Shown: positions 30,415 to 41,679 of the stretch, in pieces
How the letters are laid out: each line of letters starts with the position of its first letter
How positions within the stretch are numbered: the stretch's first letter is position 1
DNA from: Thalassia testudinum
Taxonomy: Eukaryota; Streptophyta; Magnoliopsida; Alismatales; Hydrocharitaceae
Length of the DNA: 64,000 nt
Direction of reading: 5' to 3'
NCBI GenBank assembly: GCA_037157565.1
Contig: JAZHRO010000036.1
Coordinates: 138,314,501-138,378,500 of the forward strand
Made by a program: the position numbers and the translations under genes
Notes under the pieces: model-generated
The model's database searches: none
The model's input: the letters and a program-made list of their open reading frames with translations, nothing else
What the model was told of the DNA's origin: nothing

Positions 30415-32615
30415 ATGGGGAAGAGGAGAGGGAAAGGGAGGGGCGGCGTGGATATCCCTTGTTGCTTGCATGAGGTTATCTGCTTCAAATGTAGATGGAG
30501 AGGCCATTGGGCACACGAGTGCAGGGATTCGGTGAAGTGTCTTCTCTGCCAAGGATGCGATCATATGAAGTGTTCCTGCCCTTCGAAGTTGCGTAGTGGA
30601 ATGCTCCCTCCACCCCTATGTGAGCCACTGTTCGGTCGCAGGAGTTGGGTTTGATGGATTCTTTGTTGGAGTGTTCTTTGATTGGCTTTTTTGTGCATGG
30701 GGCGACCAAACTTGATGAGGTCAAAATGTTTGTTTCCTTTTTGAGTTTATCATCTTCAAATTGGAAGGTTGCTTTTTTCTTGGAGAAGAAGGTGGTCCTT
30801 TTTGGTTTACACGAGGCAGATATTGTTTGTCTGAGGTTTGAGGAGATGAGTTTTAACGGTGTCTCCATTCATTGGTCCTCTCCTAGTACATATGAGGGAG
30901 CCATGGAGGAGTGAATTCCTTTGTGTCCAACTGGGCGGTTTTGGATTTTTGGAGTGCATTTGAGGCTAAGAACGGTTGGGAATATTGTTTCAATTTGCTC
31001 GCCTTTTGCTCATGTGCGAAGATGTTTTGGTGTAGGCCTTCGCGAAGGTGGTGCTAATAGGCACCACCTTGGTTGAAGGTGAATTGCTGATAGGCAAAGC
31101 GATTTCGGGGTAGGTCTTGCGCTTTGGGGGTTGTGCCAGTGTCATCTCCTTCGATGAGGAGGGGATGTCTCGTCTGAAGCTTTCATATGCCTAGGTGGTG
31201 GTTTCCGGTGGTGGAGATGGTGGTGGACTTGTGCAGTGGTCTACCACTGAGGTGGTTGCTCGTGCAAGGACGGGAGCTGTGCTGACCGCAGTTGGGGCAG
31301 ACGATGGACTGACGGCCGCCGTCAACGGAGGAGACACAATTGATGGGGCTGACGAGGAAACGACCAGCTGGATGATATTCAAATATCTAAAGTCGTTGGA
31401 TGCCGTGGAGAAGCTTCCTGATTTGGATAGGCGTCCATCTATGGATGCTGGCGTGGACGCTAATTTGATGCTTGACAATGCTAGCTTGCAGCACGAGGGC
31501 TCTAGATCCATGTACGGATCCGAAGGCGGTAAGTTTGACGTTTCCAAAATTGCTCTTGTCCAAGTTTCAAAATTCAAATTGGGTCCCCCTTTTGTTGCTG
31601 CCAAAATTTCGTTGCAGGACGTCGATTATCGGGAGGTTTGCAAAGGCATGAGGTTTCAAGATGTTAAGGCTGTTGTGGAAGGGAGGGGGTCTCGTCGGAT
31701 TTGGCACCCGATTTCCAAGATGGAAAGGTGCAGGAAAGCTCCTAATCTGGATGGGCATTTCGTGGATGCTTTTGGGTGCGGGAAAGCTGATGTGGATGCT
31801 TTGTTGAAGTGTGATGATGCTGACACTCGTCAGGAGGGCTCCGGATCCGTTTACATATCCAGAGATGGTAAGTTGACTATGCCCAAAAAAGCGTCTCTCT
31901 ATTGTTCGGAGTTCGAATTGGGCTGCCCTTTATTGCGTCGAAGATTGCGATGCAGGGTGTGGATTGATTAGAGGTCGCAAGGGACGAGATTGCAAGGTTT
32001 TAAGACGCTGATGATGCTGTGGGGCGTATTGTGGGGATTGTGCATTGTGCCATACATAGGTGGATGCTAGACCCATGCCTGGGACTAGGCATGGTGAGTT
32101 CGCTCCCAGTGCATTATTTCCTGAGATCTCTTGCGACCTTATTTGTCAAGAGATTGTGGTTGCTGCGGGTACATGTGCTTTTGTGCAGAGGATCGTGGGA
32201 TTCAATGTGTTTTTGGATCAATTTTTTCCTCGCGTGCTTGGGACAAGTTTAGCTGTTTGGAGGATCATCATTTAGATGTGGCGGAGTTGATGGGTCTATC
32301 GAGGCCATTAATCAATGGCCCTTGAAGATGTAGCCTCTAAGGTGGGATTTTGGGGGCGAATTGTTTTGAAGGATGAACAGGTGAACAACATGCTGGTGTA
32401 GACTTCCTCCAGTAGGTCATCTCCTCATCCAAAGTTAATCTCGCAAAAGCACAGGCTGGTTCTCAACACTTGTTACAAGCGGAAGAGATTGGCTAAGAAG
32501 CCATTGGCCAAGAGAAACCCCATTGTTGGCTAGAGGGTTACTATGGAAGTTGATGATTGTGTTGCAAAAGTGGTTGGCGTGAAGAAGATTCACAGAAGTG
32601 GGGTTAGTCATTGTT
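30415..32615 (+). pseudogene. LINE E ORF1, zinc knuckles and C-terminal region with an internal duplication
   Basis: 30415-30654 encodes CFKCRWRGHWAHEC and a second knuckle CLLCQGCDHMKCSC, again near the ORF start. 30645-30914 aligns with the LINE G segment after the knuckles (an SLS-rich strand, then KVAFFLEKK). 31195-31971 is open for 258 codons and includes two diverged copies of a roughly 113-codon module (EGSRSMYGSEGGK near 31495 and EGSGSVYISRDGK near 31834). Stops elsewhere break the full ORF. Confidence 0.72.
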
Positions 32616-33405
32616 CTCATGATTAAAATTCTGTCATGGAATATCCATGGTTTGCGCGATGCAAGTCGTAGATCGGCTTTGAGAAGGTACTTGGCCGAAT
32701 TGGGTGTTGACATTGTGCTATTGCAAGAATCACATTTTGATGAGATGTCTGCTCAAGTACGGAATAGTTTGTATAGTGATAGATACACTAATCATCTTGA
32801 GGTGAAGGCAGAGGGGAGATCTGGTGGTATTATTATTTTGTGGCATGGTGATGCATTTGAGCTGGAAGCCTCCTTGGCTGGGAGAGTGGCGACGGCATCC
32901 TTCACTAGGAAGTGGGATGGTTTTGCTTTTGTTGTTTCATGTGTCTATGGCCCTTATGATGAATCTACTAGGATGTAGTTCTAGGAGGAGATTGAGCAGG
33001 CATCGTGGTTCGTTGATGGGTGTCCGTGGTTGATAGTTGGGGATTTTAATGCAGTGTTGCACTCGGATGATAGGCCAAATGGTAGGACTGATAGAGCCAT
33101 GGTTGATTTCTAGCATGTGGTTGAAAATTTAGATTTGATGGATTTACCCATAACTGTGGTGCGGTTTACTTGGAGGAATGGGAGTGGAGCGACGTCTCGT
33201 ATTGATAGATTCTTGTGCAATATTTCTATGGCAGAATCTTTTCATGGTGCAGGGGTGGTGGCTTGTAATAGGCCTTTCTTGGATCACACTCCGATACTAT
33301 GGTCTAGCAACGAGGTGGCAAGTTTTTCTACATATTTCAAATTTTGTAAATCTTGGTTGAAGGAACCTAGTTTTAGGGAGATGATTCGGGCCAAGTGATC
33401 CTCTA
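32616..33405 (+). pseudogene. LINE E ORF2 endonuclease, broken
   Basis: It starts IKILSWNIHGLRDASRRS, then IVLLQESHFDE with the catalytic Glu. After a stop near 32980 it continues WLIVGDFNAVLHSDDRPNG, FTWRNGSGATSRIDRFLCN and LDHTPILW (SDH changed to LDH). The block ends at FREMIRAK and a TGA, just before the hAT-like insertion at 33406. Confidence 0.88.
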
Positions 33406-35119
33406 CAAGGTTTGACATATTGGTAATATATCGCTGATATATCGATATCGACGGATATCTCCATATCGATCACATACCATATCTTTTTTTTATGATATTG
33501 TCGATATATTGCCGATATATTGGTGATATATCGCCGATATCGAAGGACTGGAGTTGAGTTTTTCCGTTGAATTGGTGATATGTGATCGGGAGATGTCGGT
33601 TACGTATCTTTATCTGCTTGTGCAACTCACATTGATATGCATTCTTTCCATTTCTTTTATTTTCTCTTACCCTGTGCGACTCACATAGACATATGATTTG
33701 TTGACGGACTAAATTATAAAAAGCTATAAAATATTAATCGATGAATTAATCAATGATATGTCACCTTCAAGAGGAACACAAAATGATTGTGATGATGATG
33801 ATGATGGTGATGATGATGCACAGATGTAGTGATGGTTGATGAGCCATAGGTAGAAAGTAATGGAGGAGATGAGGGATATCATCATCAAGGTCCTAGTAGA
33901 GACTAGAGATGATGCCCAACATGAATATGCGCAAAGATATACAAATATGCATGAAAATCTTGTGCCAAGTCCACCTTGTGACTATGATGCAAGAACATGG
34001 TATGGGTATGCCTCAGGCCATTCTATGATGTCCATCGATGATTTAAGTTCATCGGTGGGATCCCTTAATCTAGCGGTGGAATCAATCTTTCGAGGTGGCC
34101 CAAGATCATCATCATCAAGTTACTATGGTGGCTGTGGATTTCATTATACTAGCCCTTAGTATCAACCTCAAGATGAGACATTTTATTTAATTACTTCCTC
34201 AACTACATCAGCCTTTTATCTTATTATGGTTCCTCCTATGGGTATGATGGTCACTACGAAAGTGATAGTATCTAAAGTGATCTTGCATCTGCAAGTTATG
34301 GCTATAGGATATTCTCAAAGTATTTTACATTTCAAGGTCCTCAACCATTATCTTATCAACCTTCCTACTCTGTTGCACAACTTCCTCGACCACCATGAAA
34401 TTCATCGATGAGACAACGTGAAACTTGTGAATCGTCATGTTCTACATTGAAATGAGGTGGTTCTACCCGGTCCACAGATTCAAGAGAACATCGAGATGAG
34501 TCTACTTAAGATAGATATAGAACTAGAAACAGGAGTAGCTTGTTCGATAGTCACAGTCAATATCTACGTCTTGGAATATTTCTATATTGCAGTGATGAAG
34601 GTCATCAACGATACATCAATTAATACAATACTCGATAAGGTTATACGATGTTGGAGTCATACTGTAAATATGTTAGAGTGCTACGAATAGAGGAAGATAA
34701 TATGAGAAGTATCAAGCCAGGTCGAAGCTCAACCTGGAATTGATTTGGTGGCATTGGTCGGTACTTCCGTGCTTTGTGTGATCTACTGATACTCTGAGAC
34801 TATTGATATTTCATTTTTTCTGGTGAGTAGCATTACTATGAACATTTTTCAATTATTATGTTATGTACACTTTTTTTTTAATATATGACTTTGTCGATAT
34901 GCAACTAGTGCATTTCTATTATGTTTTCATTTAAAATTTATGATTTTCGTTTTCTAGGCATTTCTACACAATGTTCTAGTTATTAAAATGTTAATTTTTA
35001 TCAAATTTGTGACATTTTGGAGCGATTTCCTCAAAATTCACCAATATCAGCGATATATCCCCGATATATCCCTTTTTCGACTTGTTGATATGACATCGAT
35101 ATCGATATTTAAAACCTTA
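33406..35119 (+). mobile_element. hAT-like element, 1.7 kb, with a transposase-tail remnant
   Basis: The left end CAAGGTTTGACATATTGG and inverted right end TAAGGTTTTAAATATCG match the MITE at 5699-6203. Flanks ATCCTCTA (33398-33405) and CTCTTCTA (35120-35127) agree at 6 of 8 bases. Both subterminal regions are rich in GATATATCG. Removing the element and one flank copy rejoins LINE E in a single frame, supporting the borders. The interior keeps only a low-complexity C-terminal tail, so this is a deletion derivative. Confidence 0.82.
33860..34159 (+). pseudogene. Remnant of a hAT-type transposase C-terminal tail
   Basis: It is preceded by a GATGATGAT run encoding Asp repeats, then a 100-codon frame with WYGYASGHSMMSIDDLSSS and a Ser/Gly/Tyr-rich end (RSSSSSYYGG). 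Frameshifted codons after 34160 continue in Tyr/Gly-rich style (SYGYDG). Tails like this follow the dimerisation domain in some plant hAT proteins; that link is from general knowledge, not from an alignment. The BED finger and catalytic region are absent. Confidence 0.5.
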
Positions 35120-37700
35120 CTCTTCTAGTCCCGCGTCTACTTCGGCTGCTAGAACACTGGTTTGTAGGATTTGGGAGGCAATGATTGAATTCAAGCAAGA
35201 TCTTAGGACGTGCAGGGAGGCTAGGAGGAATGATGCATTGGTGAAAATCTCAGAGTTAGACATGCGTGAAGAAGCGGCCCTGTTATCTTTAGAGGATTGT
35301 CTTGTGTGCAGGGAGATGCAGAAGGTGGTATTGGAAGAGGATCAGAAGAAGGAAATGGATTGGAGATAGAAGTTTCGTCAGTTATGGCTTAAAGAGGGGA
35401 ATACAAATACTAAATTCTTCCATTTAGTGGTCGGTAATAGGGGAGTCAATATGATTGGTGCTCTGCGACTTGGTGAATGTGTGCTGCGCCAGAGGAATTA
35501 GATTTGTGATGCCTTCTGGTCTCATTTCCATGAGTTCACGAGGAGGCAACCTCGGCGGGACTGGTACCTGGGCATGTCGGACATGGTGCAGGTGAAGGAG
35601 GAGGCAAAGGTTGAGCTGGTGAGGGGGGTTGAGGAGGAGGTGTTGGGTGCTCTCAAGGGCTTAAAGGCAGATGGTTCTCTTGGTTCGGATGGGTTGTAGA
35701 TTCTTTTCTTTAGGGAATTTTGGGAGGTGGTTAAAGTAGATGTTATGGCTATGATTCATGAATTCTTTTGGGGTAACGAGGGTTTTGATAGACTCAATCA
35801 TTTCTATCTTGTTGCCCAAAAAGCAAGGGCAGAGGCTGTGAATGATTTCAGACCAATTGCTTTATTTTATTCTATTTACTTGGTGGCCAAAATTTTGGAA
35901 AATAGATAGATGACAGTTTTGCCTGATATTATATCTCCTGTGCAGTCAAGCTTCATTAGAGGTAGATCTTTACAAGGTTCTTTTGTGTTGGTTGAAGAGA
36001 TGGTGGCGTCATGGAAGTGAAGAGGAACTCTAGCTTTTTTATGGAAGGTTGATTTTTCCAAGGCGTATGACTCGATTTCTTGGAAGTGTTTATGGGATGT
36101 CCTTAGAAAGAGGGGGTTTCCTGAGAGGTGGGTGTAGTTGATAAAGCAATGTGTTACTACTTTCTCTATGTTGGTGAATGGCCATGCAAATGGTGGTTGG
36201 ATCCAACCTCAACGGGGTGTCAAACAAGGATGTCCCTTGGCTCCCTTGATTTTTGATATAGCCGTCGATATGCTTGTCATTTTGGCATTTAGAGTATGTG
36301 CTGGCCAGCTATTTTTTGGATTTAGTCGCCAGGGTGATGGGGCTCTCCTGACCCCTTATTACAGTATGCTGACGATACGATATTTTTTATTAAAGGAGGA
36401 GCACCTAAGGTGGAGCATATATCTTCCTTGGTAAGGATTTTTTCCTCCTTATCTGGCCTTAAGATTAATAGAGCAAAATCTATGATGGTATTGTTTTCCT
36501 TACCGAACTTGGAGGTGCAAAATGTTGCGAGAATTAAATATCTTGGCCTCCCTTAAAATCGATGGCTCATTTACCAATTAAATATCTTGGCCTCCTTTAA
36601 AAGGAAAGAGACTGGCAGCTTCAGATTGGAATAATGTTGTGGAACGTCTCATGAAGCGATTGTCATCTTGGAGTGGTAAATTGCTTTCTAGAGGTGATCG
36701 ACTTGTTTTCCTGAAGTCCGTCCTCTCTTCAATTTCAGTTTTTTTCCTCAATTTTTAATCCTCTCAAGATGATTTTTAAGAGAATGGATATGGTTAGAAA
36801 GAGATTCTTTTGGAAAGGGGTTGATTATGAAGGTAGATTTGCGCAATTGGTTCCATGGAAAGAAATCTGTTTGCCCAAGAAGCAAGGTGGCCTAGGTGTA
36901 CGGTGTTTGGAGGATTTCAATGAATCACTTCTTTCGAAGTGGGTTGTAAGAATTATTTCTAATGAAGCATCTATGTTAACAAGGGTGGTGAATGATTCTT
37001 ATGGGGGGTGGTCAACCTCTGTGACAATGCAATTTCTATGAGGCCTTCTGCCTTTTGGTGTTCCGTGAGGCCTACTCTTTTGAAGAATGCTGCCAATTTT
37101 GAACCGGTTTTGGGAGATAGAAAAAATTTCAGATTTTGGCCGGATAATTGGAGTGGTGTGGGGGTCTTCTCGGAGATGTTTCCAAGGTTGTTTCAGCCTG
37201 TCGTTGAGAAGAATGTGATCGTGAATGATATGTGGGATGCACAAAGGTGTACGTGGGAGTTTCAGCTGCCATCTGGATTTTCAGAACGAACTTGTACAGA
37301 TTTTCAGCATATTTTGGAGGTGATTTCAGATCTGAAACCGCTGGTTGATGTGTGTGATAAATTCTGCTGGAAGGATGGTTCTTTTACAGTGAAAAAAGCA
37401 TATGATAAACTTGTTTCAAATGGTGAGACTATGAATGATGTCCAGATTGATTCAGGGAGGATTTGGAAGTGCAATCTTCCATTGAAGATAAAAATTTTTC
37501 TGTGGCTACTTAGGAGGGAACAGCTGGTCACAGAGTTTTGTTGAAGAGGTGGTTTGATGATGTTGATGCCACCTGTCCTTTGTGTCAGCAGATGGAGGAA
37601 CAGGTGAATCATCTATTTTTCACATGTCACTTCTCCAAGGACGTATGGGATCGTTTGCAAATAGGATGAATGCAGGGGTCACCAAAATTTTTGGGACTCT
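35120..37700 (+). pseudogene. LINE E ORF2 reverse transcriptase and zf-RVT domain, broken
   Basis: Linker codons MIEFKQDLRTCREARRND (35181) are followed by NTKFFHLVVGNRG (35400), ADGSLGSDGL, NDFRPIALFYSIYLVAKILE (35840), FSKAYDSISWK (36055), GVKQGCPLAPLIFD (36217) and YADD at 36365-36376. ISVFFLNF-type codons and FFWKG come near 36740-36820. zf-RVT follows: WKCNLPLKIKIFLWLLRRE (37466) and CPLCQQ. At least six stops or shifts. A 40-bp-scale duplication (TTAAATATCTTGGCCTCC at 36535 and 36579) lies after YADD. Confidence 0.87.
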
Positions 37701-37957
37701 TTTTGAGACCACTATGATCTTGACGTGGTGGGCTGGTTGAAAGCATTTGCAGGTTTGTGGTGCATCTGGTTGTAGAGGAATGGCAGAGGTTTTAGAGATG
37801 AGCGTTGTTGGGTTGACAATGTGGTGAGAGATGAATTTTTTATCTGAGTTTTGGCTACAAAATATGTAAGTCCGTTCCTTTTTAACTTTGATTAATACAC
37901 TTTCCTGGGTGACTATTTATCTCCGGTAATCTTCCTTTTTCCCTCTCAAAAAAATAA

Positions 37958-39800
37958 TGAGTTGAAATACATGGCTGAAAATGCCTCCTTTAGAAGACCC
38001 AGCATCAACTTTGATGGCTAAGATGCCAATTATATCATTATGCCACAATACTTTTCTCTTGTACCTCAGAAACATGATTGTGCCATACTGGAAGCTGGAA
38101 AGTCATTATGCCTGTATATATTATGTCATATTGGAAAGTAACCTTAATTACTTTGGAGACATGACCCTACACAAAACAAAAATACATCTGACATCATTTG
38201 AGATTTGTACATATTCTCTAGACCATCTCAGTACGAAACCAAAGAAAATTCTCTTCAAATCTTTTGATTTGTGTTGAAAACATAAATAGGGCCATGTACC
38301 TTGCAATATCCAAATCACTAGTTTCAATCCATTGTGCACAAAAGGCTTTGATCCTAACATCTTTACATGCATAATTGCACATATAAATAGAGAAATAAAA
38401 TGCTCTCATATCTTGAAGTTTAATTGGCTGATCTTGGAGAGAGAACAGTGATAAGGATGGCAATTTCCCTGTGATGCATGGATCCATAGCAATGCTGCAA
38501 ACCGTCCCAATAAGAAAGAGCCATTGGTTTGTTTACAACTGTTGAGTTGGTCGTTGAAAATATGAACATGGATCTTGAAGATCACCAATGACAAAGGAAA
38601 ACTAAAGAGCTGGTGGTGATGATGCTGTTAAGTTTGCAATATGATGTGAGATATTGAAAGTGTGTGTCACAATGATTCATGACAAATACACCATCAGCTA
38701 GCAGCATAGCTGATAGTGGCAATGCTTCTTTACCCTAAAATAAGGATGATTGTTGGATCACATACAATCAGGTGGACATCATGATTGTGGCATTGATTGG
38801 TCATTGCAAAAAAGGTGGTGCAAATATGTTTGGGGGTGTGTCCACAGTGCAGAGGTGACGTTGGTTGCCACTAATGGCAAGCAGAGATAGAGGCAATGGC
38901 TGCATTGAAGATGAAATCCATTGCAGTATTAGGCATCAAACTGGGATGAAGCTACTGCATGGCCATGGAGTTGGCGGTTGTCACAGGGAGTGGAGAGGGG
39001 GAAAATATTATGTGTGTTTTTGCTGGAAGTTGCATGGAGTCATGTACAGAGTGGGGATACACAAAGGCAGCAGGAATTGGTTAGCATATCAGAGGAAAGC
39101 GGCCAAATATATGCAGTTGATATGAGAGAGAGAGAGAGAGAGAGAGGTCAAGGCGGGATGGAAAATAAAGTAAGTTAGGCATATCAGGAATATGTCACTG
39201 TGATTGAATTTCTTGAAAAGAGAGGGAGACCCATGCTTTGTATTAGGTTTATCCTTTGAAGAATATTAGGGCTAAAAAGATAAGTTTCACAGAGGGGGTT
39301 AGAATCAGCGGGAAGGGGATAAGAGATATGTATTAGACCATAATTGTGATGAAATAGAAGAGTATTAACCAAAATGTGTCTTGTGGGACCTGCAGGAATT
39401 TGTGGGAGAGGTATTTGGTTGATGGAAAAAAATGTGGAGGATCACAACACAGAGAGTCACAAGTTATCATAGCAATCAATGGACAAATTGCAATGTGCTC
39501 CATGTAGTACGTTTCTTACACATTGTGCAATTCCATGATCAATCTGCGACAATACATTCATCACACATATGTTTTGTCCATCTGTTACTCATGATAAATC
39601 TCAATTTAGTTTCTATTAGAAGCTATGTTTTGTTAGAAATTAGGATATAGCATACCGAATGCTTCATGTGTCCTTTTTTTTTAAATTAGTTGATTTGTGC
39701 TGTCTTCTAGTAAAATTTTTAAATTATTCTGGTTGTCACAGATATAAGTTTTGCTCAGATTCTTGTACAGAACCTTAATTTCTTATGTTCTCTCTTCTTG
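37958..39800. other. Intron sequence without recognised elements
   Basis: No gene or transposon recognised. It contains a (GA)n microsatellite at 39124-39147 and a T-run near 39674. The 3' end is a good acceptor context (CTCTCTTCTTGTCAG) for the CSK ATPase exon. Confidence 0.5.
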
Positions 39801-39808
39801 TCAGGAAG

Positions 39809-40082
39809 ACCTTGCGATGTTTCTGAAATATTGGAAGATTTGGTTGGAGCTGCTACTTCTCTGGCTGATAAACAGCAACGGCAGATAGAACTGAAAGAAG
39901 ACTTGCTACCACTTCAAGTTGCTGTGGAGGAATCTGCTCTCAGGCAGGCGCTTAGCAACCTAATAGAAGGAGCTTTATTACGTACCCATGTAGGTGGCAA
40001 AGTTCAGATTTTAGCCTCTGGAGCGCTAGCAGGCGGTGTTTTAGTTCTCATTGATGATGATGGTCCTGATATGCAATACATG
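39809..40082 (+). CDS. CSK: Chloroplast sensor kinase, exon with GHKL ATPase N-box and D-box
   Basis: 274 nt. It encodes RPCDVSEILEDLVGAA, then VAVEESALRQALSNLIEGAL (the N-box that binds ATP-Mg) and VLIDDDGPDMQYM (the G1/D-box). It ends on phase 0 before donor GTAACA. Two acceptors are possible: CAG ending at 39804 and AAG ending at 39808. Only the second continues the frame left by the exon at 15105 (AG + A). If the first were used, the reading would shift. No stops within. The domain provides ATP binding for the kinase in the chloroplast stroma. Confidence 0.92.
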
Positions 40083-40552
40083 GTAACATGTTCAATGCAA
40101 TAGCTTCTGTCATCTAATCTGCCTGCCAGTTTTATATTCTTTGGCCGAGGATTGATTGAAATTTCATTCTGTTACAATGAAAACCAATAAAAGCAATTTG
40201 CTTTCTGTTTTTTCATAGCCTACATTCTGATCTTGTATAAAATTTTCAAAACTTGTTCAAAATTGACCAAATAAGGAATCAGGAAAGTTTGATCATGATT
40301 TAAATGTCCCCTGTTCCCTGTCCACAACCCAAAACACACCCAAGTAGAAGTTCAACAAGATCAATATAAATTTACTCTAATTTAACCATTAGAATTCATG
40401 TCTTCAACCAAATTCTTTGACATGTTGATAGAAAATCTAGCATGTTAGTTGGTCCAAGTTACGAAATAAAAGAGACATACCTTGCTCATGACAAATGACT
40501 CTTTCCAATTGAAATGACTTGCATTATCTCCGGGATCTATTGATAATTGCAG

Positions 40553-40801
40553 ACTCAAATGCATTCTCTCACGCCTTTCGGAGGAGATCTTTTTTCGAGT
40601 GGTATGGTCCAGGATAATATGACATGGAACTTTGTTGCTGGATTGACTGTTGCTCGTGAAATTTTGGAGAGCTATGGATGTGTTGTGCGTGTCGTATCTC
40701 CTCGAACGCCTGATGTTGCCCTTGGTGCTGGTGGTACCCGCATAGAGCTCTGGCTGCCTACTTTTGAGTCTGACCAGATTGGATCTTTTCCAGAAGCATA
40801 G
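40553..40801 (+). CDS. CSK: Chloroplast sensor kinase, terminal exon (ATPase G2-box and stop)
   Basis: 249 nt including the TAG stop at 40799-40801. The acceptor is ATAATTGCAG and the exon starts on phase 0. It encodes TQMHSLTPFGGDLF, then DNMTWNFVAGLTVAREILES and VALGAGGTRIELWLP, the glycine-rich G2 lid of the GHKL fold, ending GSFPEA. It is intact. With the preceding exons this gives about 322 C-terminal residues of CSK; the whole protein is about 600 residues in other plants. Confidence 0.93.
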   Translation, partial: TQMHSLTPFGGDLFSSGMVQDNMTWNFVAGLTVAREILESYGCVVRVVSPRTPDVALGAGGTRIELWLPTFESDQIGSFPEA

Positions 40802-41419
40802 GGCACAGATAAGCCGCTTTTTCTGCCAGATGCTTTTACATTTGCAACTTCTTCATGCATGTACATGTGTAAATATGTAATCCTTCTTACTTATTTACCC
40901 ATATGGGCCATATCTGCTTAATTTCTCATATAGTTATAAGCTAAGATTTTTCTGATGGCATGTGTACATGCTTATGTTGTCAACAATTAAAGCTTCCTAT
41001 CTGAGCTCATCTTTTGAGAGCAGATGTGGGATGCCAATGGGCACCAAGGACTCTGCAACCGTATTGTTGTATTTCCGTTCCAGTTCACAAGCATAGTGTA
41101 GCATCGTTCCTGTCTCTGAAAATGATGGCAGACTCCCAAACAACATATTTCATGGAAGCTGCCGCAGCATCGTATCATTGGGTGATGAAAGATGTCACAT
41201 TTGCTCAAGAGCACCTCCACTACCTTCTTGAAGGAGGCTGAATATATCATGACTGAAATTATCTGCAGTAGCAGAGGGGGAGGCCAAAGAAACCCTGATG
41301 TCAAATGGTGAAAGTGGGGCTAGCTATGATATGGGCCACTGACTCGTGGTGCCTGTTTCAATTCTTATTTTTCGAGCAGCTGTAATGTTTATACTTTTTA
41401 TTAGTAGAAGCGACACTCG
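40802..41419 (+). other. CSK 3' untranslated region and downstream flank
   Basis: There is no gene in frame. T-rich stretches typical of plant 3' UTRs occur at 40860-40990. No unambiguous AATAAA was found; AATTAAAG at 40985-40992 is a possible near-upstream element. The transcript end cannot be placed. Confidence 0.45.
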
Positions 41420-41524
41420 TCAGGGTATAGCTCTTCTGTGATAACCACTAACTGCAATGGTGAGGATCCAAGTTCGAGCTCCAATCTTGCATTATCTACA
41501 ATAGGTCATGGCGGGTAAATCTTT
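41420..41524 (+). mobile_element. SINE-like repeat 1 (tRNA-related head), cut by Copia-4
   Basis: TAGCTCTTCTGTG (41428) resembles an RNA polymerase III A-box, and AAGTTCGAGCTCC (41470-41482) a B-box, 42 bp apart. The following CTTGCATTAT and GGGTAAA match a second copy at 58600-58745 in the same order. This fits a tRNA-derived plant SINE. The 3' side is cut by the LTR of Copia-4 at 41525. Confidence 0.6.
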
Positions 41525-41662
41525 GTGAGCATTCACACACCTATAATGTTGGCTTCGCAGCTATTATTTATAGTCAAGGTACTGTACAATTTACAAGTAC
41601 ATCCATTACAATATACAGAAATGCACTCCACACCAAATATACATAGTGAATACAACACTACC
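41525..41662 (-). repeat. Copia-4 3' LTR
   Basis: Minus strand TGTTGTATTCACTATG...GAATGCTCACA, about 138 bp with TG...CA ends. It contains a CTATAAATAA TATA box (41575-41566). It lies immediately after the polypurine tract. The distal border is inferred from the TG...CA rule and the end of SINE homology. Confidence 0.65.
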
Positions 41663-41679
41663 TCCCCTCAAGCTAGACC

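Larger units (their letters stand above)
30401..37957 (+). mobile_element. LINE E: L1-type LINE split by a hAT-like element
   Basis: Order along the + strand: ORF1 zinc knuckles (30480-30600), ORF1 C-terminal region (31195-31971), endonuclease (32620-33405), hAT-like insertion (33406-35119), the linker and RT (35120-36760), zf-RVT (36769-37620), a 3' end CTTTTTCCCTCTC and poly(A) to 37957. The left border is approximate and no convincing target repeat was found. Without the insertion the LINE is about 5.8 kb. Confidence 0.87.
15106..39808 (+). other. Giant CSK intron, about 24.7 kb
   Basis: Donor GTATCA at 15106 and acceptor GTCAGGAAG ending at 39808. The exons on either side join in frame and encode adjacent parts of one protein, so this must be one intron or contain only tiny unrecognised exons. 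Most of its length is transposons: a LINE fragment, a TRIM-like LTR element with a solo LTR inside it, three LINEs (one inside another) and a 1.7-kb hAT-like element. Confidence 0.85.

Noticed and set aside
31191..31604. 137-codon minus-strand open frame
   Set aside because: It is antisense to the LINE E ORF1 frame, which shows family motifs; the antisense reading is Ser/Pro-rich shadow coding.
41014..41241. 75-codon open frame just after CSK
   Set aside because: It lies in the probable 3' UTR or flank, has no recognisable domain, and its amino-acid pattern is unremarkable.
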